A stretch of 21,710 bases of DNA from DATGLG01 sp035294245 (GCA_035294245.1 DATGLG010000061.1:1-21710), one strand, 5' to 3'. Positions 1 through 6,519 are shown, counted from the first letter of the stretch. Notes: generated by a model not told the origin, from the letters alone. Numbers and translations are program-made.

Positions 1-63
1 GTCCAGAAACCTGGCCACAAAACGAATACGCTCATCCATTGGGCGACACTCCTTCCACGGCAT
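1..63 (-). CDS. IS481-family transposase, N-terminal fragment (partial at window edge)
   Basis: Reading the minus strand from the ATG at 63-61 gives MPWKECRPMDERIRFVARFL and then D, 21 residues up to the edge. This matches the well-known start of IS481-family DDE transposases, which normally continue with a helix-turn-helix and an integrase core to a total of roughly 300-400 residues. A purine-rich GGGGGAG stretch sits about 7 bases upstream of the ATG as a ribosome binding site. The rest of the gene lies outside the window, so its integrity is unknown. The partial at the right window edge is the C-terminus of a similar protein in the same orientation. Confidence 0.8.
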   Translation of the reverse strand, partial: MPWKECRPMDERIRFVARFLD

Positions 64-90
64 CCCCGGCTCCCCCCGAAAATGCCCAAA

Positions 91-131
91 GTGTTACCCA
101 TGTCTCCGGTATGAAGTGTCACCTATGTCTC
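91..131. repeat. IS481 terminal double repeat, left copy
   Basis: Two direct repeats, 91-106 (GTGTTACCCATGTCTC) and 116-131 (GTGTCACCTATGTCTC), start exactly 25 bp apart and differ at two positions. The inverted counterpart at the right edge has units starting at 21581 and 21606, also 25 bp apart. Such paired units at both termini are the expected shape of transposase binding sites within the terminal inverted repeats. Confidence 0.75.
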
Positions 132-189
132 GGGAAGCACAAATCCAAAATGCGCTGCGTTATCCGTCGGAACTCCCTCGCTCGCGATC

Positions 190-579
190 TTACGCGACCA
201 TAAGGCCGAGGTGTTCCTCCATTGGTGCAAAATCGCGGTCGTCGTGCAGCAGCGCGTGATGGTGTTCGATGCAGAAGGTGCCGATGATGATGTCGGCCGT
301 CTTTCGGATCGTAATGCCCAGTTCCCGCAGCTTGCGATAATTCCGCGCGGCGCGAGGAGCAAGATCGGCATCCAGAAGCGGCACGATAGCGTATCGGCGC
401 AAGCCGCGTTCGATGCGTGCGGCATGCATCTCGTCGCGGGCGCCCTGGAGAACCTCAAGCAGGATGAGGTCCCCGATCAGGAGGGGTTCCCGGCTGGCGG
501 CGGCTTCGAGTTTGGCGGTCGCAGACGTTTGATCGCCCCGCAGATGCGCGATCCAGACGGAGCTGTCAACGAGAATCAC
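190..579 (-). CDS. vapC: VapC-type PIN-domain toxin (ribonuclease)
   Basis: This is a 129-residue PIN-domain protein, the toxin of a type II toxin-antitoxin pair. VapC toxins are Mg2+-dependent ribonucleases that cleave specific tRNAs or rRNA. The acidic active-site residues are visible: Asp5 in ILVDSSVW, Glu42 in LILLEVLQG, Asp96 in TADIIIG, and Asp114/Asp116 in HDDRDF near the C-terminus. Length is normal for the family. It starts with GTG at 579-577, and this codon overlaps the TGA of the antitoxin gene by 4 bases (GTGA), indicating translational coupling. The gene ends only about 55 bp from the IS481 boundary, so it may have arrived with, or been exposed by, mobile DNA. The RNA target cannot be told from the sequence. 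Confidence 0.9.
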   Translation of the reverse strand: MILVDSSVWIAHLRGDQTSATAKLEAAASREPLLIGDLILLEVLQGARDEMHAARIERGLRRYAIVPLLDADLAPRAARNYRKLRELGITIRKTADIIIGTFCIEHHHALLHDDRDFAPMEEHLGLMVA

Positions 580-785
580 GACCGCCGTGTCAGGCGATCC
601 TGACGCATTTCGTCCAGATCACCTTCCCATCCCAGCCCCTTGAGTTCCCGCAGCGCCTTGGCCTGCTTGCGCACGCGGAGCAGCAGCCGCAAGCCCTCTT
701 CTACCGCGGCACGTTTGGTCGATAGGCCGGATACCTTCATGACTTGAGACAGCAACTTGTCGTTGATTTCGATGTTGGTTCGCAT
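576..785 (-). CDS. vapB: VapB-type antitoxin
   Basis: This 69-residue protein has the usual VapB plan. An N-terminal ribbon-helix-helix DNA-binding segment (MRTNIEINDKLLSQVMKVSG, then a second helix rich in Ala, Glu and Leu) covers about residues 1-40. A charged C-terminal tail (KALRELKGLGWEGDLDEMR) is expected to wrap around and inhibit the PIN toxin. VapB-VapC complexes normally repress their own promoter. An inverted repeat that fits this role lies 16-45 bp upstream of the ATG at 785. The gene is first in the operon and overlaps vapC by 4 bases. It resembles the VapB group often annotated as DUF2191. Confidence 0.9.
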   Translation of the reverse strand: MRTNIEINDKLLSQVMKVSGLSTKRAAVEEGLRLLLRVRKQAKALRELKGLGWEGDLDEMRQDRLTRRS

Positions 786-966
786 TCTACGATCCGGTCA
801 ATGTGTATTGACGGCAGAATATATACACATCGCGGGCTGGTGCAAGGGCAGCTTTCGCGTGAGCCCCGTCTCCGACGCCCGGCGGTCTTGCGGGAGAGGT
901 CGATCTCCTTCCGCTCGAGTGCCGCGATCTCTTCCTCACGCAGAAGCGCGTGTGCTCGGTGTCCTT
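786..966. other. gap between vapB and the small lipoprotein gene; possible coding remnant
   Basis: Besides the vapBC operator, this stretch holds no complete gene. On the minus strand about 940-880, one frame reads ALLREEEIAALERKEIDLSR with G or C at nearly every third position, but it has no start codon or ribosome binding site. Downstream it degenerates into Arg/Ser/Cys-rich sequence. It may be the remains of a gene broken near the toxin-antitoxin insertion, or chance. Confidence 0.25.
801..845 (-). promoter_or_regulatory. vapBC promoter and autoregulatory operator
   Basis: An 8-bp perfect inverted repeat, ATGTGTAT (801-808) and ATACACAT (823-830), lies just upstream of vapB. On the minus strand a -10-like TATATT (823-818) falls at its inner edge, and a weaker TTGCAC (845-840) sits 16 bp further upstream as a -35 candidate. 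An operator overlapping the -10 is the normal layout for VapBC autorepression. The arms are seen directly; promoter activity is inferred. Confidence 0.5.
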
Positions 967-1143
967 TTAGAACGGCAGGTTCAGCTTGAGATGGCCGTGC
1001 TGGCCGCCTTCCGAGCCGCCGCCGCCTGCGCTGCCATTGACGCCGCAGGCGCCGAGCATGAGAAGCGCTGCCGTGAGGACGAGTTGGATCGCGCGGCGCG
1101 CCGGGCAGCCGCGGCAGGCTCTGCTAACGCGCTTGAAGCACAT
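967..1143 (-). CDS. small lipoprotein, 58 residues
   Basis: From the ATG at 1143-1141 to the TAA at 969-967, the minus strand encodes a basic leader (MCFKRVSRACRGCPARR), a hydrophobic stretch (AIQLVLTAALLM) and a lipobox LGAC with the lipidated Cys at residue 33. A short mature tail follows, rich in Gly, Ser and His and ending HGHLKLNLPF. The hydrophobic core directly before L-G-A-C and the Gly/Ser tether after it are what a signal peptidase II substrate looks like. The start overlaps the last 20 bases of the upstream gene, and a GAGG lies 9 bases before it. The Cys- and Arg-rich n-region is longer than usual, so a later start is possible. Function is unknown; the mature part is only 26 residues. 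Confidence 0.55.
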   Translation of the reverse strand: MCFKRVSRACRGCPARRAIQLVLTAALLMLGACGVNGSAGGGGSEGGQHGHLKLNLPF

Positions 1144-1408
1144 TGCGGCCGGCCTCGGTCAGCTTGCAGACGAGCCAGTCGGGCTTGAGCGGGTTGTGGA
1201 ACCAGGGCTCGGCCCAGCCATTCTCGATGCAGCTCTTGATGGTGCGCGGATCGACGCGCCTGCCGTCGCTGTCGAAGAGGGGCAGCTTGCCGCCGGGCTG
1301 ATCGAGACCGCGCAAAAGCCAGCTGCGCTGCACAGTGCTCGGCCGCAGCGCCCGCGGCGTCCGGCTCCGTCGGACCGGAAGCTTGACGACGTTCCCTACC
1401 CTGTCCAT
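1124..1408 (-). CDS. conserved small protein, possibly winged-helix-like
   Basis: This is a 94-residue protein that I do not recognise as a named family. It begins with a basic segment (residues 1-30, many Arg). The more ordered C-terminal half contains DPRTIKSCIENGWAEPW and ends KLTEAGRNVLQ. The closing LTEAGR pattern is common at the end of winged-helix domains, where a basic wing strand is followed by a helix, so a small DNA-binding role is possible but unproven. There is no signal peptide or membrane segment. The ATG at 1408 follows a GGGGG stretch about 7 bases upstream, and a fair sigma-70-like promoter is present. Its 3' end overlaps the small lipoprotein gene, suggesting a two-gene unit. 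Confidence 0.6.
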   Translation of the reverse strand: MDRVGNVVKLPVRRSRTPRALRPSTVQRSWLLRGLDQPGGKLPLFDSDGRRVDPRTIKSCIENGWAEPWFHNPLKPDWLVCKLTEAGRNVLQAR

Positions 1409-1459
1409 TGACGCCCCCTTGCGGCTCCCGCGAGGTCCGGCCGCTCCCCACCACGTGCT

Positions 1460-1489
1460 ATCCTAGGGTAGATCAGATTTGTCGTTCAA
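1460..1489 (-). promoter_or_regulatory. putative sigma-70-type promoter for the 1408-1124 gene
   Basis: On the minus strand, TTGAAC (1489-1484) and TAGGAT (1465-1460) are separated by 18 bp, about 52 bp upstream of the ATG at 1408. Both hexamers match the consensus at four positions. The element lies in the short gap before cutA, which reads the other way. Confidence 0.35.
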
Positions 1490-1525
1490 GTGCGGGGTCC
1501 TGACCATCAGCCCGAAGAGGAGGTC

Positions 1526-1855
1526 ATGGTGAGCATCGCCTTGGTCTATATCACGACGTCGGGCGAGGACGAGGCCAAGGCCATCGCCCATACGCTCGTT
1601 CGGGAAAGGCTTGCCGCTTGCGCCAACATCCTGGGCGCCATCCGTTCCGTCTATTGGTGGGAGGGAGAGGTCGAGGAGGGGGAGGAAGTGTCCCTCGTTC
1701 TCAAGACCAAGGCGGAGCTCGTCGAGCGTCTGACGGCGCGGGTGAAGGCGCTGCACAGCTATGCCGTGCCGTGCGTGGTGGCGCTGCCGATCCGGGGCGG
1801 CAATCGGGATTTCCTCGAATACGTCGAAAAGGAGACGGTGTCGGGGTCGGCTTAG
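1526..1855 (+). CDS. cutA: divalent cation tolerance protein CutA
   Basis: This is a 109-residue CutA1-type protein. Family members form very stable ferredoxin-like trimers, bind copper and other divalent ions, and resemble PII signalling proteins; their physiological role is still debated. Recognisable segments are the first strand VSIALVYITTSGEDEAKAIA, then LVRERLAACANI, the YWWEGEVEEGEEVSLVLKTK block, and the HSYAVPCVVALPI strand. The ATG at 1526 is chosen because GAGGAGG lies directly before it (1517-1523) and homology begins there. A GTG 36 bases upstream would add an unconserved tail. The ATG is followed by GTG at 1529, which has better spacing to the Shine-Dalgarno and could be the true start. 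The gene converges on the transporter gene with a 4-base overlap. Confidence 0.92.
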   Translation: MVSIALVYITTSGEDEAKAIAHTLVRERLAACANILGAIRSVYWWEGEVEEGEEVSLVLKTKAELVERLTARVKALHSYAVPCVVALPIRGGNRDFLEYVEKETVSGSA

Positions 1856-2784
1856 CCCGATTGCGGCGGCACGGCGCTCACCACGGCGACGGCGCGGCGA
1901 GTTTCCCGATACAAGATATAGATGCCGCTCGCGATCACGATCGAGCCGCCGAGGATGGTGCGGGGACCGGGAAGATCGCTCCACACGAGATAGCCGAACA
2001 CCGTCGCCCAGACGAGGCCGGTGTAGTTGAAGGGACCGACCACCGCTACCGGGCCGTAGCGGAAGGCCTGCGTCTGACAGAACTGGCCGGCGAAGCCGAC
2101 AAGCCCGAGCAGAACGAACAGCGCGAAATCCGCGAGCGTCGGCATCGTCCAGCCGAACGGGAGGAGAAGCGTGCTGGCCGTCGTGCAGATGAGCGCCTGA
2201 TAAAAGAGGATCGTGATCGGCATCTCCGTGCGGCCGAGTCGACGCACCGTAATCATGATGAGCGCGTTCAGCACCGTGCTCGCGACGGCGGTCGTAAAGC
2301 CGAGGCTCGCCCCTGTCCCCGACGGGCGCGCCATCACCATCACGCCGAGAAAGCCGACAATGACGGCGCTCCAGCGATAGACGCCGACCTTCTCGCCCAG
2401 CATCGGCACCGAGAGGGCCGTGAGGAAGAGGGGGGTCGCGAAGGAGATCGCGACGGCATCGGCGATCGGCAGCAGGCTGAAGGAGGTAAAGGCGAGCAGG
2501 GTCGAGGTGAAGCCGGCACTGCCGCGGAAGAGATGCAGCCAGGGGCGCTGGGTCCGCAGCGCGCCGATCCCCGGCCCCGAGGCCACTGCGATGAGGCAGG
2601 GGATGAAGGCGAAGAAGCTGCGGAAGAACGTGATCTCGATGATCGAGTAGTCCGCCGAGAGCCATTTGGCGAGCGCATTCACGATATTGAAGAGGAAGGC
2701 CGAGCCCAGCATATAGGCGATGCCGAGCCTGGCATTGTCGGAAGGCGCGGAGAAGGAGGCTCTCGTCACGAGGTGCGTATCCAC
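1852..2784 (-). CDS. EamA-family (DMT superfamily) transporter
   Basis: This is a 310-residue integral membrane protein with about ten hydrophobic segments arranged as two EamA repeats (roughly residues 18-150 and 165-298). It is the standard drug/metabolite transporter fold and belongs to the group sometimes labelled RarD- or S-adenosylmethionine-transporter-like. Typical features are the early NALAKWL helix, the FFRSFFAFIP segment, LPIADAVAISFATPLF in the first repeat, and the corresponding YGPVAVVGPFNYTGLVWATVFGYLVW in the second. Substrate cannot be assigned. The start is a GTG at 2784 with a poor ribosome binding site; an in-frame GTG at 2769 is an alternative. A 118-bp gap separates it from metY upstream, so it could be the last gene of that transcript or have its own promoter. 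Confidence 0.88.
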   Translation of the reverse strand: MDTHLVTRASFSAPSDNARLGIAYMLGSAFLFNIVNALAKWLSADYSIIEITFFRSFFAFIPCLIAVASGPGIGALRTQRPWLHLFRGSAGFTSTLLAFTSFSLLPIADAVAISFATPLFLTALSVPMLGEKVGVYRWSAVIVGFLGVMVMARPSGTGASLGFTTAVASTVLNALIMITVRRLGRTEMPITILFYQALICTTASTLLLPFGWTMPTLADFALFVLLGLVGFAGQFCQTQAFRYGPVAVVGPFNYTGLVWATVFGYLVWSDLPGPRTILGGSIVIASGIYILYRETRRAVAVVSAVPPQSG

Positions 2785-2902
2785 TGGGCGGGCAACGAGA
2801 CAGGGCGCGGCACCATGCCTCGCGAGCCGACATTCTGTGGATTATCTCCCCGTCGTGTAAACGATCTCTTTCGTCCGCTGCCGGCGATGTGCCGACGCTC
2901 CG

Positions 2903-4222
2903 TCATTCCGCCGCTTTGCGCCCCGGCTTCGCCGATGCCGAGAGCGCCTGATCGAGATCGCGGATGATGTCCTCCGGCGTCTCGAGACCGACCGAGAGCC
3001 GGATGACGTCGGGGCCGGCACCGGCGGCCAGCCGCTGCTCGTCGGTGAGCTGGCGATGGGTGGTGGAGGCGGGGTGAAGGATGAGGGAGCGGGTGTCGCC
3101 GACATTGGCGAGATGCGACCAGAGCTGGCACGCCTCCACCACCTTGGTGCCGGCCTCGTAGCCGCCCTTGACGCCGAAGGTGAAGACCGCGCCCGCACCC
3201 CTGGGGAGGTATTTCCGAGCGAGCGCGTGATACGGGCTCGAGGGCAAGCCGGCATAGGACACCCAGGCGACGGCCGGGTGGCTTTCGAGGAACTCGGCCA
3301 CCTTCTGCGCGTTGGCGACATGGCGCTCCATGCGCAGCGCGAGCGTCTCGGTTCCCGTCAGGATGAAGAAGGCATTGAGCGGCGACAGCGCCGGGCCGAG
3401 ATCGCGAAGGCCAACGGCACGCGTCTTCATGGTGTAGCCGAAATCGCCGAAGGTCTCGTGAAAGGTCAGCCCGTGATAGGCCGGATCGGGCCTGGTCATG
3501 GAGGGAAACTTGTCATTCTGGCCCCAATCGAACTTGCCCGACTCGACGACAATGCCGCCCATCGAGGTGCCGTGCCCGCCGAGGAATTTCGTCATCGAGT
3601 GCACGACGATATCCGCCCCCCATTCGAAGGGTCGGCAGAGATAGGGGCTCGGCATGGTGTTGTCGACGATGAGCGGGATGCCCGCCTCGTGGGCGATTCC
3701 CGCGATCGCCTCGATGTCGATGACCACCCCCGTCGGGTTGGTGAGCTGCTCGGCGAAGATCGCCTTGCATCGCGGCGTCAGGGCCTTGCGGAAGTTCTCC
3801 GGATCGCGCGGATCGACGAGGTGCACGTGCCAGTCGAACTTGCGGAAGGTGTGGACGAACTGGGTGATCGAGCCGCCATAGAGATTGCGCGAGGCGACGA
3901 ACTCGTCGCCGGGCTCCATCAGGGAGAAGAACGCCAGGAGCTGGGCCGAGTGACCCGACGCGCAAGCGACAGCGCCGCGTCCGCCCTCGAGGCTGGCGAC
4001 ACGCTCCTCGAGCACGGCCACCGTCGGGTTGGTGAGCCGCGTATAGATGTAGCCGAAAGTCTGCAAATTGAAGAGCGACGCCGCGTGATCGACGTCGTCG
4101 AAGACGTAGGCGGTCGTCTGATAGATCGGCGTGTTGCGCGCGCCGGTCACCGGATCAGGCTGCGCGCCCGCATGGATGGCGCGGGTCTCGAAGCCGAAGC
4201 CGTCGTTCTTTTTTGCGCTCAT
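2903..4222 (-). CDS. metY: O-acetylhomoserine sulfhydrylase (O-acetylhomoserine aminocarboxypropyltransferase)
   Basis: This is a 439-residue Cys/Met-metabolism PLP enzyme that makes homocysteine from O-acetylhomoserine and sulfide in the cytoplasm. The start MSAKKNDGFGFETRAIHAGA is followed by family landmarks: TPIYQTTAYVF, the Y-x-R motif YIYTRLTNPT, GRGAVACASGHSAQ, VDNTMPSPYLCRPFEWGAD, and the PLP lysine at residue 212 in VVHSMTKFLGGHG. Length agrees with MetY (about 430) rather than the shorter MetB/MetC group. The ATG at 4222 overlaps the TGA of the CoA-binding protein gene (ATGA), so the two are translationally coupled. The same frame stays open further upstream, but that extension is only a shadow of the CoA-binding gene. 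No SAM riboswitch precedes it. Confidence 0.95.
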   Translation of the reverse strand: MSAKKNDGFGFETRAIHAGAQPDPVTGARNTPIYQTTAYVFDDVDHAASLFNLQTFGYIYTRLTNPTVAVLEERVASLEGGRGAVACASGHSAQLLAFFSLMEPGDEFVASRNLYGGSITQFVHTFRKFDWHVHLVDPRDPENFRKALTPRCKAIFAEQLTNPTGVVIDIEAIAGIAHEAGIPLIVDNTMPSPYLCRPFEWGADIVVHSMTKFLGGHGTSMGGIVVESGKFDWGQNDKFPSMTRPDPAYHGLTFHETFGDFGYTMKTRAVGLRDLGPALSPLNAFFILTGTETLALRMERHVANAQKVAEFLESHPAVAWVSYAGLPSSPYHALARKYLPRGAGAVFTFGVKGGYEAGTKVVEACQLWSHLANVGDTRSLILHPASTTHRQLTDEQRLAAGAGPDVIRLSVGLETPEDIIRDLDQALSASAKPGRKAAE

Positions 4223-4716
4223 GCCAGGAGCTTCCGTCTCTTGCTGGAGATGATGCCCGAATTGATGCCGCTCCAGGAGAGCTCGCCCGAGAGCCGGCCG
4301 AACTCGATCTTGATGCAGCGGTTCATCACCACTTTGATGCCGGCGCGCTCGGCCTTGGCCGCCGCTTCCGGGTGGCGGACGCCGAGCTGCATCCAGACCA
4401 CCTTGGCGCCGATCGCGATCGCATCGTCGACGATGGGCGGCACCGCCTCGGACTTGCGGAAGATGTCGACGATATCGACCTTGACGGGGATGTCCTTGAG
4501 GCTCGCATAGACCTTCTCGCCGAGAATGGGCTCGGCCACGGCGACGGGGTTGACCGGGATCACCCGGTAGCCCTTGCCCTGGAGATACTTCATGGCGAAG
4601 TAGCTCGGCCGGTTCCAATTCGGGCTGGCGCCGACCATCGCGATCACGCGATCATTCTTCAGGATATCGAGAAGATAGTCGTCGGAATAGTGCTCACGGT
4701 CGGTCGGATCGCTCAT
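4219..4716 (-). CDS. CoA-binding protein (YccU-like, Rossmann fold)
   Basis: This is a 165-residue single-domain protein of the CoA_binding family related to E. coli YccU and to the N-terminal domain of succinyl-CoA synthetase alpha. The nucleotide-binding signature is visible at residues 23-57: RVIAMVGASPNWNRPSY, then LQGKGYRVIPVNP. Later blocks VDIVDIFRKSE, GAKVVWMQLGVRHPEA and GIKVVMNRCIKIE are typical of the family. The start at 4716 (MSDPTDREHYSD) is preferred; an ATG at 4821 would extend into the preceding crotonase gene with unconserved sequence. It overlaps metY by 4 bases. CoA-binding proteins next to O-acetylhomoserine sulfhydrylase are a recurring arrangement in proteobacteria, suggesting a role linked to acyl-CoA or sulfur metabolism. 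The reaction, if any, is not known. Confidence 0.88.
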   Translation of the reverse strand: MSDPTDREHYSDDYLLDILKNDRVIAMVGASPNWNRPSYFAMKYLQGKGYRVIPVNPVAVAEPILGEKVYASLKDIPVKVDIVDIFRKSEAVPPIVDDAIAIGAKVVWMQLGVRHPEAAAKAERAGIKVVMNRCIKIEFGRLSGELSWSGINSGIISSKRRKLLA

Positions 4717-4777
4717 GCTCGTACGTTTCCCGGCGGTCGGACAATGTCGATCGGATGAAGAAGGAGCAGCGGCGATG

Positions 4778-5581
4778 TCAACGGCCCTTCCAGACCGGCG
4801 CCCGCTTGGCCGCAAAGGCATCGATGCCTTCCGCCACGTCCTCCGCCATCATGTTGCAGGCCATGACCTCGCCCGCATAATCATAAGCGGCGGCGAGACC
4901 CTGCTCGATCTGCTTATAGAACATCTGCTTCCCGACGCGCACGGCGACAGGCGACTTGGCCTTGATCTTATCGGCGAGCGCCGCGATCGCCCCATCGAGT
5001 GCCGCGGGCTCGACGACCTGGTTGATCAGGCCGCGCTTGACGGCCTCCTCGGCCGAGACGAAGTCGCCCGTCATCAGCATCTCGAAGGATTGCTTGCGCG
5101 AGACGTTGCGCGTGAGCGCCACCGCCGGCGTCGAGCAGAAGAGCCCGACATTGATGCCCGAGGTGGCGAAGCGCGCGGCATTCGAGGCGATGGCGAGGTC
5201 GCAGGTCGCCACGAGCTGGCATCCCGCGGCGGTGGCGATCCCGTGCACGCGCGCGATCACCGGCTGAGGCAGCGCCGTGATCGCCTGCATCATGCGGCCG
5301 CATTTGGCGAAGAGAGCGCGATAGTAATCCTGATCCGGGCGTGCGCGCATCTCCTTGAGGTCGTGGCCGGCGCAGAAGGCGGGGCCGTTGCCGGCGAGCA
5401 CGACGACGCGCACGGCCTCATCGCCGGCGAGCGCGGCAAAAGCGGCGATCAGCTCGTCGAGCAGCGCCTCGGAGAGCGCGTTGTACTGGCGCGGGCGGTT
5501 GAGGGTGAGCGTCGTCACGCCGCCGCGATCGTCGCGCAGCAGGATCGGCTCGTTGACGATGCTCGGCGCGGCGGCAGTCAT
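4778..5581 (-). CDS. enoyl-CoA hydratase/isomerase family protein (ECHDC3-like)
   Basis: This is a 267-residue crotonase. The oxyanion-hole segments are present: NGPAFCAGHDLKEM (about residues 65-78) and HGIATAAGCQLVATCDLAIAS (113-133). The SGINVGLFCSTPAVALTR block is typical of the ECHDC3-like subgroup. Aligned with rat enoyl-CoA hydratase, the second catalytic glutamate is kept (Glu167 in SFEMLMTGD) but the first (rat Glu144) is replaced by Gly142. Hydration activity is therefore uncertain and another acyl-CoA reaction is possible. The ATG at 5581 has AAGGAG about 9 bases upstream. A promoter-like pair (5638-5611) lies between it and the upstream crotonase, which is on the same strand. Confidence 0.88.
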   Translation of the reverse strand: MTAAAPSIVNEPILLRDDRGGVTTLTLNRPRQYNALSEALLDELIAAFAALAGDEAVRVVVLAGNGPAFCAGHDLKEMRARPDQDYYRALFAKCGRMMQAITALPQPVIARVHGIATAAGCQLVATCDLAIASNAARFATSGINVGLFCSTPAVALTRNVSRKQSFEMLMTGDFVSAEEAVKRGLINQVVEPAALDGAIAALADKIKAKSPVAVRVGKQMFYKQIEQGLAAAYDYAGEVMACNMMAEDVAEGIDAFAAKRAPVWKGR

Positions 5582-5610
5582 GACGGCGGCTCCTTCTCCG
5601 TGGTGGCGTT

Positions 5611-5638
5611 AATATACCCCGGCGCCTCGCCCCCGCAA
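5611..5638 (-). promoter_or_regulatory. possible internal promoter for the second crotonase gene
   Basis: On the minus strand, TTGCGG (5638-5633) and TATATT (5616-5611) are separated by 16 bp and lie about 30 bp upstream of the ATG at 5581. TATATT is a strong -10 in this GC-rich setting. The 91-bp gap also holds CCTCGCCCC and GGGGCGAGG, which could pair as a loose stem, so this spot may divide the run into two transcripts. Confidence 0.4.
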
Positions 5639-5672
5639 ATCTCGCCGCCACGCCCGATCACGCGGGGCGAGG

Positions 5673-6470
5673 TCAGATGTCCCGGAAATCGCCGCCGCGG
5701 CCTTTGCCGCCGGCGAAGCGTCCGGCGCCCAGCACCGATTCCTGGGCGATAACCGGCAATCCGCGAGCGAACTCGCTCCGCAGCGCCTCATGGAGGCCAA
5801 GCCCCTGCTGGCCATAGACCGAGGCGCGGTCGGCCCGGACGCAGGCCTGGGGGAAGCGGGCGATCTCGGCGGCCAGCGCCTCCGCCTTGGCCCGCGACGT
5901 CCCTCTGGGCACGACATATTCGCAGAGGCCGATCCGCAAGGCTTCCTCGGCCGGAACCTTGCGTCCGGTGAGGATGATCTCGAGGGCCCGGCCCATGCCG
6001 ACGAGCCGTGGCAGCCGCGCCGTGCCGCCGTCGATGAGGGGCACGCCCCAGCGGCGGCAATAGATGCCGAAATAGGCATCCTCTGCCATGACGCGGAAAT
6101 CGCACCACAGCGCGAGCTCGGTCCCGCCGGCCACCGCCGGACCTTCGACAGCGGCAATGACGGGCTTCGACAGCTCGAGCCGCGATGGGCCCATGGGACC
6201 GACCAGGTCGCGCCGCGGCTCGTCGGGAAAGCGGAGCCGGTTGACCCAGTCCTCGCCCTCCCCCGAGGCGAGCGCCTTGAGGTCGTAGCCGGCGCAGAAG
6301 GCGCCGTGATCGCCGAAGAAGACCGCGACGCTGGCATCGGGGTCATGCTCAAAGGCAAGAAAGGCGTCATGGAGCGCCCGGGCCGTCGTCGGATCGACGG
6401 CGTTCTTGGCTTCCGGACGGCGCATGATCACCGTCGTGACGGGTCCGTTCCTTTCCACGCTCACGGCCAT
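5673..6470 (-). CDS. crotonase / enoyl-CoA hydratase family protein
   Basis: This is a 265-residue crotonase, first gene of the minus-strand run. The CoA-binding and oxyanion-hole blocks are HGAFCAGYDLKAL (residues 55-67) and VEGPAVAGGTELALWCDFRVM (108-128), followed by YFGIYCRRWGVPLIDGGTARLPRLVG. The distal glutamate is conserved (Glu164 in RALEIILTG), while the position of rat Glu144 is Cys138. The enzyme may act on a special acyl-CoA or catalyse a non-hydratase reaction. The Asp147-Gly-Gly-Thr turn is worth noting in this context. The ATG at 6470 has GGGAGG 7 bases upstream. A LiuR-like palindrome lies 50 bp before the start, suggesting control by branched-chain or fatty-acid degradation signals. 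Confidence 0.88.
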   Translation of the reverse strand: MAVSVERNGPVTTVIMRRPEAKNAVDPTTARALHDAFLAFEHDPDASVAVFFGDHGAFCAGYDLKALASGEGEDWVNRLRFPDEPRRDLVGPMGPSRLELSKPVIAAVEGPAVAGGTELALWCDFRVMAEDAYFGIYCRRWGVPLIDGGTARLPRLVGMGRALEIILTGRKVPAEEALRIGLCEYVVPRGTSRAKAEALAAEIARFPQACVRADRASVYGQQGLGLHEALRSEFARGLPVIAQESVLGAGRFAGGKGRGGDFRDI

Positions 6471-6519
6471 GGCTCGCCTCCCATGTCGACATGGACTGAT
6501 GCTCGACGGTAGTCTCCTC

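Larger units (their letters stand above)
1..136 (-). mobile_element. IS481-family insertion sequence, 5' end (runs off left edge)
   Basis: This is the upstream end of an IS481-type element whose transposase reads leftward out of the window. Bases 1-63 on the minus strand encode a canonical IS481 transposase N-terminus. Two near-identical units follow, GTGTTACCCATGTCTC at 91-106 and GTGTCACCTATGTCTC at 116-131. The same two-unit arrangement appears in opposite orientation at the right edge of the window. I place the outer boundary at about 131-136, just past the outer unit; the exact end and any target duplication cannot be fixed without an empty site. Confidence 0.8.

Noticed and set aside
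1463..2833. Long alternative minus-strand frame across the transporter gene
   Set aside because: The frame at 1852-2784 gives a proper membrane protein with two EamA repeats. The alternative gives Arg/Pro/His-rich sequence.
4717..4777. SAM or cobalamin riboswitch upstream of metY, or a cobalamin riboswitch upstream of nitrile hydratase
   Set aside because: metY overlaps the preceding gene, and the gaps upstream (61 bp at 4717-4777, 67 bp at 12859-12925) are too short and show no riboswitch core.
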